Source of the DNA: Capsulimonas corticalis
Lineage (GTDB): Bacteria > Armatimonadota > Armatimonadia > Armatimonadales > Capsulimonadaceae
DNA length: 64,000 nucleotides
Reading direction: 5' to 3'
Assembly: GCF_003574315.2 (NCBI RefSeq)
Contig: NZ_AP025739.1
Location: 6,138,001 to 6,202,000 of the forward strand
Shown here: one piece after another, positions 16,303-24,986 of the stretch
How positions within the stretch are numbered: the first letter of the stretch is position 1
How the letters are laid out: each line of letters begins with the position of its first letter
The notes under the pieces: model-generated
What the model was told of the DNA's origin: nothing
The model's database searches: none
The model's input: the letters and a program-made list of their open reading frames with translations, nothing else
Position numbers and translations under genes: made by a program

Positions 16303-17739
16303 ATGCCGGAGCTAAAGCGCCCCGAAATTACGTTTGGCACGGACGGCTGGCGCGGTATTATTGCCGAGGACTTTACCGGCGCGAGCGTCCGGCTCGTCGC
16401 TCAGGCCGTAGTCAACTTCCTGAAGCGCGCCGATACGCCGGGCGCTCCCACGATCTATGTCGGCTACGACAACCGCTCCCAATCTGAGTACTTCGCCGCG
16501 GAAGCCGCCAAGGTCGCGGCGGCGTCCGGCCTGCGCACCATCCTGTCCAGCGCCGCCTGCTCCTCCCCCGCCGTTTCCTATAACAGCTACGCCGGCGACG
16601 CGCGCGGCGCGATCATGATCACGGCCTCGCACAACCCGCCCCAATTCAACGGTCTCAAGATCAAGATGGGCTACGGCGGATCCGCGCTGCCGAGCATGGT
16701 CACCCAGATCGAGCAGGAACTCAGCGCGCTGCTGGACGCCGGCGTGTACGCCGTGGATGTCCCCGCGAGCGCCATGGATCTAGTGCATAAGACCGATCTG
16801 CGGCCCGCTTACTTCGATGGCCTGAGAAAAGTCGTGGATCTGGACGCCATTGGCGCTTCGGGATACAAAATCGTCGTCGACTCCATGCACGGAAGCGGAG
16901 CCGGATATCTTCCGAGCATCCTTCAGCAGACCAATGCTCAGATCACCGAAATCCGAGGCGACCGCAACCCGGTGTTCGGCGGCGTGAATCCGGAGCCGAT
17001 CCCGCAAAACCTCGGAGCGCTGCGCGACGCGGTGCTGGCCGCGAAGGCGGATGTGGGCGTCGCAATAGACGGCGATGCGGACCGCGTCGGCGCCATGGAC
17101 TCGCACGGGAACTTCGTCGATAGCCACCGTATCTTCGCCATTGCCCTGCGCCATCTTTATGAGAATAAGGGTCTGCGCGGAAGCGTGGTCAAAACCGTCT
17201 CCACTACCCGTCTGATCGATAAACTGTGCGCGAAATACGGCCTGGAGCTGCGCGTCGTCCCAATCGGCTTCAAGAATATCTGCGAGTGGATGCTGAAGGA
17301 GCAAGTCCTGATCGGCGGCGAAGAGTCCGGCGGCATCGGCGTTCTGGGACATATTCCCGAGCGCGACGGTCCCTTGATGTCCTTGATCCTGCTCGAATCG
17401 ATGGCCGTGCGCCATCAGCGCCTCGAAGAACAGATCGATGAGCTGATGGCTGAGTTCGGCCCGCACGAATACAACCGCGTGGACCTGCATCCCAACCCGG
17501 CGCGCATGCCCGCGATCATTCGCACGCTGAAAGAAGACAACCCCACGGAAATTGCCGGCCAGCAGGTCGCGTCGATCGATCGCACCGACGGAACCAAGTT
17601 CGACTTCGCCGACGGCTCCTGGCTTCTCCTGCGCGCCTCCGGCACCGAGCCGGTCGTCCGCGTCTACTCGGAATCGTCCTCCCAGGAAAATGTCGCTCGC
17701 CTGATCGAAGGCGGCGTCCAAATCGTCGAGAACGCCTGA
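16303..17739 (+). CDS. Phosphoglucomutase/phosphomannomutase family protein
   Basis: The enzyme interconverts hexose-1- and hexose-6-phosphates, supplying sugar nucleotides. The ATG at 16303 (AAGGAG about 13 bases upstream) gives 478 residues; an earlier in-frame start is less likely. All four family signatures are present: GTDGWRGIIAEDFT at the N-terminus, ITASHNPP with the phosphorylated Ser109, the metal loop DGDADR (256-261), GGEESGGIG for sugar binding, and RASGTEPVVRVY in domain 4. The substrate (glucose, mannose or glucosamine) cannot be fixed from these motifs. It is followed within 6 bases by the DUF309 gene. Confidence 0.9.
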   Translation: MPELKRPEITFGTDGWRGIIAEDFTGASVRLVAQAVVNFLKRADTPGAPTIYVGYDNRSQSEYFAAEAAKVAAASGLRTILSSAACSSPAVSYNSYAGDARGAIMITASHNPPQFNGLKIKMGYGGSALPSMVTQIEQELSALLDAGVYAVDVPASAMDLVHKTDLRPAYFDGLRKVVDLDAIGASGYKIVVDSMHGSGAGYLPSILQQTNAQITEIRGDRNPVFGGVNPEPIPQNLGALRDAVLAAKADVGVAIDGDADRVGAMDSHGNFVDSHRIFAIALRHLYENKGLRGSVVKTVSTTRLIDKLCAKYGLELRVVPIGFKNICEWMLKEQVLIGGEESGGIGVLGHIPERDGPLMSLILLESMAVRHQRLEEQIDELMAEFGPHEYNRVDLHPNPARMPAIIRTLKEDNPTEIAGQQVASIDRTDGTKFDFADGSWLLLRASGTEPVVRVYSESSSQENVARLIEGGVQIVENA

Positions 17740-17744
17740 CGCTC

Positions 17745-18194
17745 ATGGACGCCTCCGAGCCTCGCCCCACCCCGCTCCGGCCAGCCGACTGGCCGGAGCA
17801 TCTTCCCGCAAGTTTCTACACCGGCCTCGAAGAGATCAACACCCGCCAGTACTATCAGTGCCACGAAACCCTCGAAGCTCTCTGGCTGGCCGACAAAGGC
17901 TCCGTGCGGCAGCTCTATCAGGGCGTGCTGCAAATCGCCGTCGGCTGCTTCCACTTACTGGAGCGCCAAAACTGGCGCGGCGCCGTGAACAAACTCGACG
18001 CTGGCGCACGGCGGCTGGAGGCGACGGGAGTACAAGATATCCGGGAAGATGGTCATAGGATCTACGGCGTGGAGTGGCTCGATTTTCTAGAAGCGTCCGA
18101 CCGCCTGCAAGCGCATTTACGAGATTTGGGAGAGTCCCGCGTCGGCGACGCCGATTTGACGCTGCTTCCGCTGGTCCATTATACGATCCGTTAG
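17745..18194 (+). CDS. DUF309 family protein
   Basis: The protein has 149 residues. The core matches DUF309: FYTGLEEINTRQYYQCHETLEALW, then LYQGVLQIAVGCFHLLER and GAVNKLDAGARRLE. The conserved HETLE and YQG residues suggest a small helical pocket, but no function is established. It lies 5 bases after the phosphohexomutase stop and is probably cotranscribed. Confidence 0.85.
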   Translation: MDASEPRPTPLRPADWPEHLPASFYTGLEEINTRQYYQCHETLEALWLADKGSVRQLYQGVLQIAVGCFHLLERQNWRGAVNKLDAGARRLEATGVQDIREDGHRIYGVEWLDFLEASDRLQAHLRDLGESRVGDADLTLLPLVHYTIR

Positions 18195-18234
18195 CTCGGG
18201 AAGGCGCCTCCAGCACATCATCCTGCCTCTGGGT

Positions 18235-18240
18235 ATAATA
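18235..18240 (+). promoter_or_regulatory. Extended -10 promoter for the ArsR gene at 18264
   Basis: CTCTGGGTATAAT ends at 18240, giving an extended TGGG-TATAAT -10 element. The -35 region is weak. The same CTCTGGGTATAAT string precedes hemL. Confidence 0.5.
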
Positions 18241-18263
18241 GTTACGGGGAGCAATGAAATACA

Positions 18264-18599
18264 ATGACGACCGCCGATGAGAGCCAGGGCGAGGATCAGG
18301 GACCCGACACCACCGACCAGACGATTGAAATCACCGACCGGCAGTTTGAGCGGATCGCCCGTGCGCTGGCCGAGCCGCGACGTATACAAATCCTTCAGGA
18401 GCTCGGCGCCTGCAGCGATCCTACCCCATGCAGCGTCATTCAGCTCTCGCACAAGATCAGCGCTCCGACCCTTTCGCATCACATGAAGGAGCTGGAAACG
18501 GCCGGTCTCATCCAGATCGTCCGCGAAGGCAAATTCGCCAACCTCATTCTCCAGCGCGATGTCCTGCGCGCCTACCTCGATCGCCTCTCAAAAATTTAG
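18264..18599 (+). CDS. ArsR-family transcriptional regulator
   Basis: The protein has 111 residues from an ATG preceded by GGGGAGC. After a 35-residue acidic tail comes one winged helix: [20 protein letters not shown], then [27 protein letters not shown] for the recognition region, and a short wing EGKFANLIL. There is a Cys pair only in [11 protein letters not shown], which could be a redox or metal site, but its role is uncertain. It lies 94 bases upstream of an SDR oxidoreductase and a palindrome that may be its operator. Confidence 0.87.
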   Translation: MTTADESQGEDQGPDTTDQTIEITDRQFERIARALAEPRRIQILQELGACSDPTPCSVIQLSHKISAPTLSHHMKELETAGLIQIVREGKFANLILQRDVLRAYLDRLSKI

Positions 18600-18645
18600 T
18601 CAAATAATATTTTGCCGCCCTGGGAACTCATCGTTGCGGGCAACA

Positions 18646-18671
18646 GTTAGATGCATGTGAAAGTGTCTAAC
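18646..18671. promoter_or_regulatory. Palindrome between the ArsR and SDR genes, probable operator
   Basis: GTTAGA (18646-18651) and TCTAAC (18666-18671) form a perfect inverted repeat with 14 bases between, just upstream of the SDR start. The adjacent ArsR protein is the likely ligand. Confidence 0.5.
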
Positions 18672-18693
18672 GATATCGAACAGGAGATTTCCA

Positions 18694-19443
18694 ATGAGTG
18701 ATTTGACAGGTAAAGTGGCGGTCGTGACGGGAGCGTCCAAGGGCATCGGCGCGGGGATCGCGAAGGGATTGGCGGCTGCGGGCGCGGCGGTCGTCGTGAA
18801 TTACTCGTCCAGTCGGGAAGGCGCGGATCGCGTCGTCTCAGAGATCGTCGGCGCGGGCGGCAAGGCGATCGCGGTTCAGGGCGATGTCTCAAAGGCCGCC
18901 GATGTCAAACAACTGTTCAAAGCAACGAAAGACGCCTTTGGCGGATTGGACGTACTGGTGAATAACGCGGGCATTTATCAGTTTGCCCCGCTCGAAGCAG
19001 TCACGGAAGACGAGTTCCACCGAGAGTTCAACACGAACGTCCTTGGACTGATCCTTGCGACCCAGGAAGCGGAGAAATACTTTAGCCCCGCCGGCGGCAG
19101 CGTCATCAACATCGGCTCGGTCGCCAGCCGGATCAGCCCACCGAACACGGTCGTCTACACCGCGACCAAGGGCGCCGTGGACGCCATCACCGGCGTGCTT
19201 TCCAAAGAACTCGCCCCCAAGAAAATTCGCGTCAACTCCATTAACCCGGGCGGCGTAGAGACGGAAGGCACGCACACCGCCGGCGTCATCGGCAGCGAAT
19301 TCGAGAAGCAAATGGTGGCTCAGACCCCACTGGGACGAATGGGCCAGCCAGAAGACATCGCCCCCATCGCCGTCTTCCTCGCCTCCGACGCTTCCGGATG
19401 GCTGACCGGAGAAATCCTCCTGGCCGGCGGCGGCATGAAATAA
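18694..19443 (+). CDS. Short-chain dehydrogenase/reductase
   Basis: The protein has 249 residues, the classic SDR size. Visible are the cofactor loop TGASKGIGAG, NNAG, the catalytic Ser in SVINIGSVAS and the Tyr-x3-Lys in VVYTATKGAVD, and the C-terminal GRMGQPEDIAPIAVFLASD and TGEILLAGGG. It resembles FabG- and glucose-dehydrogenase-like members, but the substrate is not assignable. An ArsR gene and a palindromic site sit immediately upstream, suggesting local control, possibly by the substrate or a related stress. Confidence 0.92.
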   Translation: MSDLTGKVAVVTGASKGIGAGIAKGLAAAGAAVVVNYSSSREGADRVVSEIVGAGGKAIAVQGDVSKAADVKQLFKATKDAFGGLDVLVNNAGIYQFAPLEAVTEDEFHREFNTNVLGLILATQEAEKYFSPAGGSVINIGSVASRISPPNTVVYTATKGAVDAITGVLSKELAPKKIRVNSINPGGVETEGTHTAGVIGSEFEKQMVAQTPLGRMGQPEDIAPIAVFLASDASGWLTGEILLAGGGMK

Positions 19444-19449
19444 AACTCA

Positions 19450-19490
19450 AACGCCCCTCCGCCGAAATCACGGCGGAGGGGCGTTCGTCA
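19450..19490 (+). terminator. Strong terminator after the SDR gene
   Basis: ACGCCCCTCCGCCG pairs with CGGCGGAGGGGCGT around AAATCA, followed by TCGTCATTTTC. It separates convergent genes. Confidence 0.85.
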
Positions 19491-19495
19491 TTTTC

Positions 19496-19798
19496 TTAAA
19501 GCGACAGGGACAGCGCTTTCATTCGCTTCCATTCGGAGAATAGGCGGTTCAAAAAACCGAAAGCCATAAAAAGATGTGCCAGAGCTAACCAGTACTTATG
19601 AGTGATCAGGTCATCTACAAAAACAGCAACTGTCGATGTGCTTGCAATTAGCCAGGCAAAGAGCAAATATCTGCCCGCCGCCACATTTCCAGCTTTAGCT
19701 TTGCCATTCAGGCCACAAAACCACACGCAATATGCAATAAACACGAAGGGTATGGAGAGAACAAGGAGTAGCCCTAATATGCCTACAAAAATTGACAT
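19496..19798 (-). CDS. Small multi-pass membrane protein, unknown
   Basis: The ATG at 19798 follows GGCAGGAAGAG and gives 100 residues; an upstream in-frame TTG would add 11. Three hydrophobic helices are evident: about 2-26 (FVGILGLLLVLSIPFVFIAY), 42-62 and 66-85. The ends are positively charged. No family is recognised. It stands alone between two terminators/promoters, convergent with the SDR gene. Confidence 0.65.
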   Translation of the reverse strand: MSIFVGILGLLLVLSIPFVFIAYCVWFCGLNGKAKAGNVAAGRYLLFAWLIASTSTVAVFVDDLITHKYWLALAHLFMAFGFLNRLFSEWKRMKALSLSL

Positions 19799-19936
19799 CT
19801 CTTCCTGCCTTCGCTGACTGAACGCTAGCAATATTTTACACCATTTCCGCGCTCCGAGCGCAACGCGCGACGCAGAATCAATGGATCACCCTCATGCTAA
19901 CATTTTGAGACTATAAGCGCGGGCGGATGCTCTGGG

Positions 19937-19942
19937 TATAAT
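19937..19942 (+). promoter_or_regulatory. Extended -10 promoter for hemL, apparently leaderless
   Basis: TATAAT preceded by CTCTGGG sits only 6 bases before the hemL ATG, so transcription should start at or next to the ATG. No Shine-Dalgarno is present. Confidence 0.5.
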
Positions 19943-19948
19943 GTCCCC

Positions 19949-21247
19949 ATGTCTCGTAACCATTCCCAATCCGCCGCCCTCTACGCCGAGGCGGTGCAGT
20001 ATATCCCCGGCGGCGTCAACTCTCCCGTGCGCGCCTTCAAGAGCGTCGGCGGCGATCCGCTTTTTATGGAGCGCGGCGCCGGCAGCCGGATCTTTGATGT
20101 GGACGGAAACGGCTATATCGATTATGTGATGTCGTGGGGACCGCTGATCTTCGGCCATGCGGCGCCGCGTATTCTGGAAGCGATTACCGACGCCGCGTCG
20201 CGCGGGACATCGTTTGGGGCGAGCACGGCGGCGGAGGTGACGCTGGCGAAGAAGATTGTCGCGGCTGTTCCCAGTATTGAGAAGGTTCGGCTGGTCAGTT
20301 CGGGCACGGAAGCGGTGATGAGCGCGGTGCGGGTGGCGCGAGGCTTTACGAAGCGCGATCTGATTATTAAGTTCGAGGGAAACTATCACGGCCACTCGGA
20401 TGGGTTCCTGGCGAAGTCGGGATCGGGGCTGGCGACATTCGGCCTGCCGGATTCGGCGGGCGTGCCAGCGAATTTGACGCGTGATACGATCACCCTGCCC
20501 TACAACGACATCGCGGCGTTTCGTGAGGCGTTCGCGGCGCACAAGGGCGAAGTGGCGTGCGTGATGCTGGAGCCGATCGCGGGGAATATGGGCATCGTGC
20601 CGCCGGTCGCGGGATTTCTGGAAACGCTGCGGGAGCTGACGGCGGCGGACGGGGCGCTCTTACTATTCGATGAGGTGATCACGGGATTTCGCGTATCGGT
20701 CGGCGGGGCGCAGCAGATGCTGGGCGTAACGCCGGACCTGACGACGCTGGGCAAGATCATCGGAGGCGGCCTGCCGCTGGCGGCGTACGGGGGGCGCGCG
20801 GATATTATGGATGTGGTGTCGCCGGTCGGTCCGGTCTATCAGGCGGGCACGCTCTCCGGGAACCCGCTGGCGGTGGCGGCGGGCCTGGAGCAGCTGACGA
20901 TCCTGGAAGAAGGCGGGCCGGAGATGTACGATGATCTCACGCGCAAGATCGGCCGCCTCGCGACCGCCACGCAGACCGCCGCCGACCGCGTGGGCGTTCC
21001 CATCCAGATCAATCGCATCGGTTCGATGATGACGACATTCTTCACCGAAACGCCCGTCACGGATTACACGACGGCGAAGACCTCCGACGCCGCGCGCTAC
21101 GCCAAGCTCTTCCGTTCGCTGCTGGAGCAGGGGATATACTTCGCCCCTTCGCAGTTCGAGGCGGCGTTCGTGAGCACGGCGCACACCGACGAAGACCTGG
21201 ACGCCACCATCGCGGCGGTAGACAAGGCCTTCGATGGGCTGGTTTGA
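19949..21247 (+). CDS. hemL: Glutamate-1-semialdehyde 2,1-aminomutase
   Basis: This PLP enzyme makes 5-aminolevulinate for haem and other tetrapyrroles in the C5 pathway. It has 432 residues. Key elements are the opening YIPGGVNSPVRAF, the cofactor-binding VSSGTEAVMSAVRVARGFT, KFEGNYHGHSDGFL, the DEVITGFR segment, the PLP lysine in TLGKIIGGGLPLAAYGG, and YQAGTLSGNPLAVAAG. The length and the VNSPVRAF and GTLSGNP motifs separate it from ordinary class III transaminases. It overlaps the next gene by 14 bases. Its promoter lies directly at the start codon. Confidence 0.96.
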   Translation: MSRNHSQSAALYAEAVQYIPGGVNSPVRAFKSVGGDPLFMERGAGSRIFDVDGNGYIDYVMSWGPLIFGHAAPRILEAITDAASRGTSFGASTAAEVTLAKKIVAAVPSIEKVRLVSSGTEAVMSAVRVARGFTKRDLIIKFEGNYHGHSDGFLAKSGSGLATFGLPDSAGVPANLTRDTITLPYNDIAAFREAFAAHKGEVACVMLEPIAGNMGIVPPVAGFLETLRELTAADGALLLFDEVITGFRVSVGGAQQMLGVTPDLTTLGKIIGGGLPLAAYGGRADIMDVVSPVGPVYQAGTLSGNPLAVAAGLEQLTILEEGGPEMYDDLTRKIGRLATATQTAADRVGVPIQINRIGSMMTTFFTETPVTDYTTAKTSDAARYAKLFRSLLEQGIYFAPSQFEAAFVSTAHTDEDLDATIAAVDKAFDGLV

Positions 21248-21959
21248 CGTCCCGCGTATCGACGAGCCCGAAGAGATCGACGATCCCACGCAGCCATTTG
21301 ACGAAATCGCGACGTCCATGGGCGATGTCGCCCGATCCAACCGATGGTTCGGCGGGACACACGCCATCGTCAGCCAAGCCGCGCGCTTGCTGCGCGATGT
21401 CCCATCCAGAACCGAGATCCGCGTATTGGACATCGCCACCGGCAGCGGCGATATTCCCCATGCGCTGATCGCGTGGGGACGGCGGCGCGGCCTGCGCATC
21501 ACCGCCGTCGGCGTGGACAACATGCCCGCCATGCTGCGACTCGCGCAGGCGTCCGCTCCCGATGTCCGCCTTGTGCAGGCCGATGCCCTGCATCTCCCCT
21601 TCCCGCCCCGATCCTTCGACATCGCGATCTGCGCCCTCGCCTTTCACCATCTCGGCTTCGACGCGTCCGCGCGACTCCTGCGCTCCATGGATGCGCTTAC
21701 CACACGCGGCTTCATTGTGACGGATCTGCGCCGGGACAAGCTCTCCCTGATCGGCGTGGACGCCGCGCTGGCGATCATGCGGTCCCATCCCTTCACGCGC
21801 CACGACGGCCCCGCCAGCGTCCGCCGCGCATTTACGCCGCGCGAATACTGCAAGATGGTCGCCGTCAGCGGCGTGCATGGGGTCCGCGTGTCGTCCCACC
21901 TTTACTACCGGATGGCGCTCGTACAAAACAAGAGTGAGGGCCGTCGGAGATGGGTATAA
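21234..21959 (+). CDS. Class I SAM-dependent methyltransferase
   Basis: The protein has 241 residues and overlaps the end of hemL. Motif I is VLDIATGSGDIPHAL, followed by the acidic GVDNMPAML strand, ADALHLPFPPRSFDIAIC for motifs II-III, and FIVTDLRRD. The N-terminal DDPTQPFDEIATSMGDVARSNRWFGG resembles methyltransferases near polyketide or isoprenoid genes. The next genes are an SRPBCC protein and a ketosynthase on the same strand, suggesting action on a polyketide- or lipid-like substrate. That role is inferred from context only. Confidence 0.88.
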   Translation: MGWFDVPRIDEPEEIDDPTQPFDEIATSMGDVARSNRWFGGTHAIVSQAARLLRDVPSRTEIRVLDIATGSGDIPHALIAWGRRRGLRITAVGVDNMPAMLRLAQASAPDVRLVQADALHLPFPPRSFDIAICALAFHHLGFDASARLLRSMDALTTRGFIVTDLRRDKLSLIGVDAALAIMRSHPFTRHDGPASVRRAFTPREYCKMVAVSGVHGVRVSSHLYYRMALVQNKSEGRRRWV

Positions 21960-22090
21960 GCACTCATATCGTGTACGAACCAATGAGGCGTTTCCGCCTC
22001 GGATACTCGCCCATATCCATTTCGGACTCTTCCGCCTGATGGCGGCCTTTTTCAAGGCCGCCTTCCCGTCCTCGGCTCAATCGACACCAT

Positions 22091-22585
22091 ATGCACACTG
22101 AAAACACCGTCTATATCCAAGGTCCCAAAGAGCGGATCTTCGAGCTCGCCTGCGCCACGCAAAATTGGCCCGCCATTCTGCCGCACTACCGCCGCGTGGA
22201 GATATTGGAACAATCCGAGGACGGGCTTCGTAAAGTGGTAGAGATGGCTGCCGTTCGCGAAGGATTTCTCAGCCCAGGCGTGCGCTTTCCCGTACAATGG
22301 CGCAGCGTGCAGATCTGCGAGCCGGAGAAGGGCCGAATATTCTTCAAGCATATCGGAGGGATCGCGACGGGAATGTGGGTCGTCTGGACATTGGAGGACG
22401 ATCCATGGGGGCGCGGAGTCCGCGTCACCATCGCCCATGATCTGACCTATCCGCTGGATATTCTGAACGGATGGTTCGCGCGCGATCTGGTTGGCGACGG
22501 CTTTGTCCACGCGATCGCCGGACGGACGCTCCAAACCATCAAACAGATCGTCGAACAAGAAACCCGCGCGCAGGCGCCGGTCTAG
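22091..22585 (+). CDS. SRPBCC (polyketide cyclase-like) domain protein
   Basis: The protein has 164 residues in one SRPBCC domain: ENTVYIQGPKERIFELAC, NWPAILPHYRRVEIL, FPVQWRSVQICEPEKG, WVVWTLEDDPWGRGVRV, and a C-terminal helix from FARDLVGDGFVHAIAG to the end. It is of the aromatase/cyclase type rather than the AHSA1 type seen at 10717. It lies between a methyltransferase and a ketosynthase, which suggests a role in shaping the product of that ketosynthase. Confidence 0.8.
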   Translation: MHTENTVYIQGPKERIFELACATQNWPAILPHYRRVEILEQSEDGLRKVVEMAAVREGFLSPGVRFPVQWRSVQICEPEKGRIFFKHIGGIATGMWVVWTLEDDPWGRGVRVTIAHDLTYPLDILNGWFARDLVGDGFVHAIAGRTLQTIKQIVEQETRAQAPV

Positions 22586-22598
22586 ACAGGAACTTCTT

Positions 22599-23849
22599 TT
22601 GACACATTCATCGCAGCGACGAGTCGTCGTGACAGGAATCGGCGCCATTACCCCGATTGGGATCGGCGTGGACGGTCTCCGCACGGGACTGCGCGCAGGC
22701 CGATCGGCGGTGACGCCGATCACATCCTTCGACGCCTCGCCGTTCGTCACGCGCATCGCCGCGCAGGTCCCCGACTTCGATCTTTCGCCTTATTTGGAAG
22801 GCAAAAAACTCAAGCGCCTGGACAAATTCTCCCAATACGCCGTCGCCTGCGCGAAGATGGCGCTGCTGGACGCCCATTTGGATTTGGACAACACCGACCG
22901 GGAACGAGTCGGCGTCTGCCTGGGCACGGCGCTCGGCGGCGTCGGCTTCGCGGAAGAGCAGTATCCAAACTTTCTGGCGCATGGCGTGCGCGGCGTGAAC
23001 CCCATGCTGGCGCTCAGCGTATTTAACGGCGCCGGATCGTGCAATGTGGCGATCGAGGTGGGCGCCACGGGACCGGCGACCGCCAACGGCGATTCCTGCG
23101 CCTCGTCGCCCATCGCCATCGGGCGCGCCGTGGATTTGATCCGCGACGGCAGCGCCGACATCATGCTCGCCGGCGGCTCGGAAGCGCCGCTCTCCCCGCT
23201 TTGCTTCGGCGCCTTCGCCATTATCCGGGCGATGAGCCAGCGCAACGACGATCCCGAGCACGCATGCCGCCCCTTCGACAACGGCCGCGACGGCTTTGTC
23301 ATGGCCGAGGGCGCCGCTATGCTTATCCTCGAAGAATATGAGATGGCGAAGGCGCGCGGCGCGCGCATCTACGGCGAGATCCTCGGCCACGCCATCACCA
23401 ACGACGGCTTCCATATGACGCAGCCTCGTCCCGACGGCAAGCAGGCCGCGCGCTGTCTCACGATGGCCCTGGACCGCGCCGGCCTCAATCCCGAACAGAT
23501 CGACTATGTGAACGCACACGGCTCCAGCACGCCGCTCAACGACAGCACGGAGACCAGCGCCATCAAGCAAGCCTTCGGCGCGCACGCGCACACGGTCCCG
23601 CTCAGCAGCACCAAAAGCTTCCACGGCCACGCCCTCGGCGCGACCGGCGCCTGGGAAGCGGCGATCAGCCTCCTCACCCTACAGGACAACTGGCTTCCGC
23701 CCACGCTCAATCTGACCGATCCCGATCCCGACTGCGACTTAGACTATATCCCGGAGCTCGAAGGCCGCGAAAAGAAAGTCAACTACGTGCTTTCCAACTC
23801 CTTTGGGTTCGGCGGGATCAACTCCTGCTTGATCTTCGGCCGCGTCTAA
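22599..23849 (+). CDS. Beta-ketoacyl-ACP synthase II-type ketosynthase
   Basis: The start is taken at TTG 22599, with ACAGGAA about 8 bases upstream, giving 416 residues. The thiolase-fold catalytic triad is present: Cys167 in NGDSCASSP, His307 in NAHGSSTPLNDSTET and His344 in SFHGHALGATGAWE, at FabF positions. The N-terminal VVVTGIGAITPIG and C-terminal NSFGFGGINS also match. The Cys environment (DSCASS) departs from the usual ACATG, which hints at a specialised ketosynthase. With the preceding methyltransferase and SRPBCC genes it may form a small biosynthetic unit; a primary fatty acid role cannot be excluded. Confidence 0.9.
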   Translation: MTHSSQRRVVVTGIGAITPIGIGVDGLRTGLRAGRSAVTPITSFDASPFVTRIAAQVPDFDLSPYLEGKKLKRLDKFSQYAVACAKMALLDAHLDLDNTDRERVGVCLGTALGGVGFAEEQYPNFLAHGVRGVNPMLALSVFNGAGSCNVAIEVGATGPATANGDSCASSPIAIGRAVDLIRDGSADIMLAGGSEAPLSPLCFGAFAIIRAMSQRNDDPEHACRPFDNGRDGFVMAEGAAMLILEEYEMAKARGARIYGEILGHAITNDGFHMTQPRPDGKQAARCLTMALDRAGLNPEQIDYVNAHGSSTPLNDSTETSAIKQAFGAHAHTVPLSSTKSFHGHALGATGAWEAAISLLTLQDNWLPPTLNLTDPDPDCDLDYIPELEGREKKVNYVLSNSFGFGGINSCLIFGRV

Positions 23850-23862
23850 CATAACATCGGTG

Positions 23863-23886
23863 CTCGGCAAAAAATATTTTGCCGAG
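23863..23886 (+). terminator. Terminator after the ketosynthase gene
   Basis: CTCGGCAA pairs with TTTTGCCGAG through an A/T-rich centre. The T-tract is inside the stem rather than after it. Confidence 0.55.
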
Positions 23887-24032
23887 TACAAACTTTTGAG
23901 GATGATTTGACGATGCGCCGCTATACTTACGCCTGTCAGTGACGTTCACCGCCGTCGTCCTAACACTACCCTCAAGCAATAATCTCCGTCATCGCTGTCG
24001 ATGTCGTTATTCCCAATCATCAAGGAAATCGA

Positions 24033-24896
24033 ATGTCACAGCAACACAAATTCCGCGGCTTTACTCTTATTGAATTGCTCGTCGTGATCGCCATTATCGC
24101 GATTCTCGCCGCCATCTTGTTCCCTGTTTTCGCGAAGGCTCGGGAGAAGGCTCGCCAGATCAGCTGCACCTCCAATATGAAGCAGCTCGGTCTGGGCCTC
24201 ATGCAGTACACCCAGGACAACGATGAGACGTTCCCCTCCGGCGTCAACAACCTTGGACGCGGCTGGGCGGGCGCGATCTACCCATACGTCAAGAGCACCG
24301 GCGTTTACAAGTGCCCTGATGATTCTACGTCCACCGCGACGAGCCTCGAACAGAGCGCCGTCGCCGAGACAGATTATCCGACCTCGTACGGTTTGAACGG
24401 AAATCTGACGGGCCGCGCCGTTTGGAGCAACTACCCAATCGTCACCACTCTCTCCGGCCTGACGGCCCCGGCCAGCACGGTGCAGCTGTTCGAACTGGTG
24501 GGAGAGCAAGCTCCTCTTGGCAACGCCAGCGTCGTGGACACCCGCTCCGTGGTCGCCTGCGGACCTGACGGCGGCGGCGACGGCGGTTGGGACGGCGGCT
24601 GGTCCGGCGCGAACGGCGGCGGAACGCAGTCCACGATCCATTATGCGACCGGTATCCTTGGAAACCCGCCGCGCACCGCCGGAACGAACACCTACGAGGG
24701 TTCGCCGAGCAGCATCAAGACCGGCCGCCACACCGACGCCGCGAACTACCTGATGACCGACGGCCATGTCAAGTGGATCCGCGGCGCATCGATCTCGGCC
24801 GGCCCGAACGCCTACACGCCGACAGACGCTCAGAGCGGCAACCAGGCCGCCGGCACATCGGCCACCGGCTTCGCCGCAACATTCAGCGCGATCTAA
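24033..24896 (+). CDS. DUF1559-type prepilin-like protein
   Basis: The protein has 287 residues from an ATG preceded by AAGGAAATC. The class III prepilin signal is [20 protein letters not shown], with cleavage after Gly before FTLIE, followed by [16 protein letters not shown]. The ectodomain has the family pattern [19 protein letters not shown], a KCPDD segment and a C-terminal [18 protein letters not shown] (H-x9-DG). A Gly/Asp-rich loop lies near residue 190. Such proteins are exported by a type II/IV pilus-like system. It is one of three in this window. Surface or adhesive roles are inferred, and no assembly genes are adjacent. Confidence 0.9.
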   Translation: MSQQHKFRGFTLIELLVVIAIIAILAAILFPVFAKAREKARQISCTSNMKQLGLGLMQYTQDNDETFPSGVNNLGRGWAGAIYPYVKSTGVYKCPDDSTSTATSLEQSAVAETDYPTSYGLNGNLTGRAVWSNYPIVTTLSGLTAPASTVQLFELVGEQAPLGNASVVDTRSVVACGPDGGGDGGWDGGWSGANGGGTQSTIHYATGILGNPPRTAGTNTYEGSPSSIKTGRHTDAANYLMTDGHVKWIRGASISAGPNAYTPTDAQSGNQAAGTSATGFAATFSAI

Positions 24897-24932
24897 CCAT
24901 CGCGCGCCTGATCTCTCCTCGGACGTAATACT

Positions 24933-24970
24933 TAAGCCGCACTTCCTTCGGGAAAGTGCGGCTCTTTTTA
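24933..24970 (+). terminator. Terminator after the first prepilin gene
   Basis: AAGCCGCACTTCC pairs with GGAAAGTGCGGCT around TTCG, followed by CTTTTTATTC. Confidence 0.85.
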
Positions 24971-24986
24971 TTCTTTACGCCTGAAT

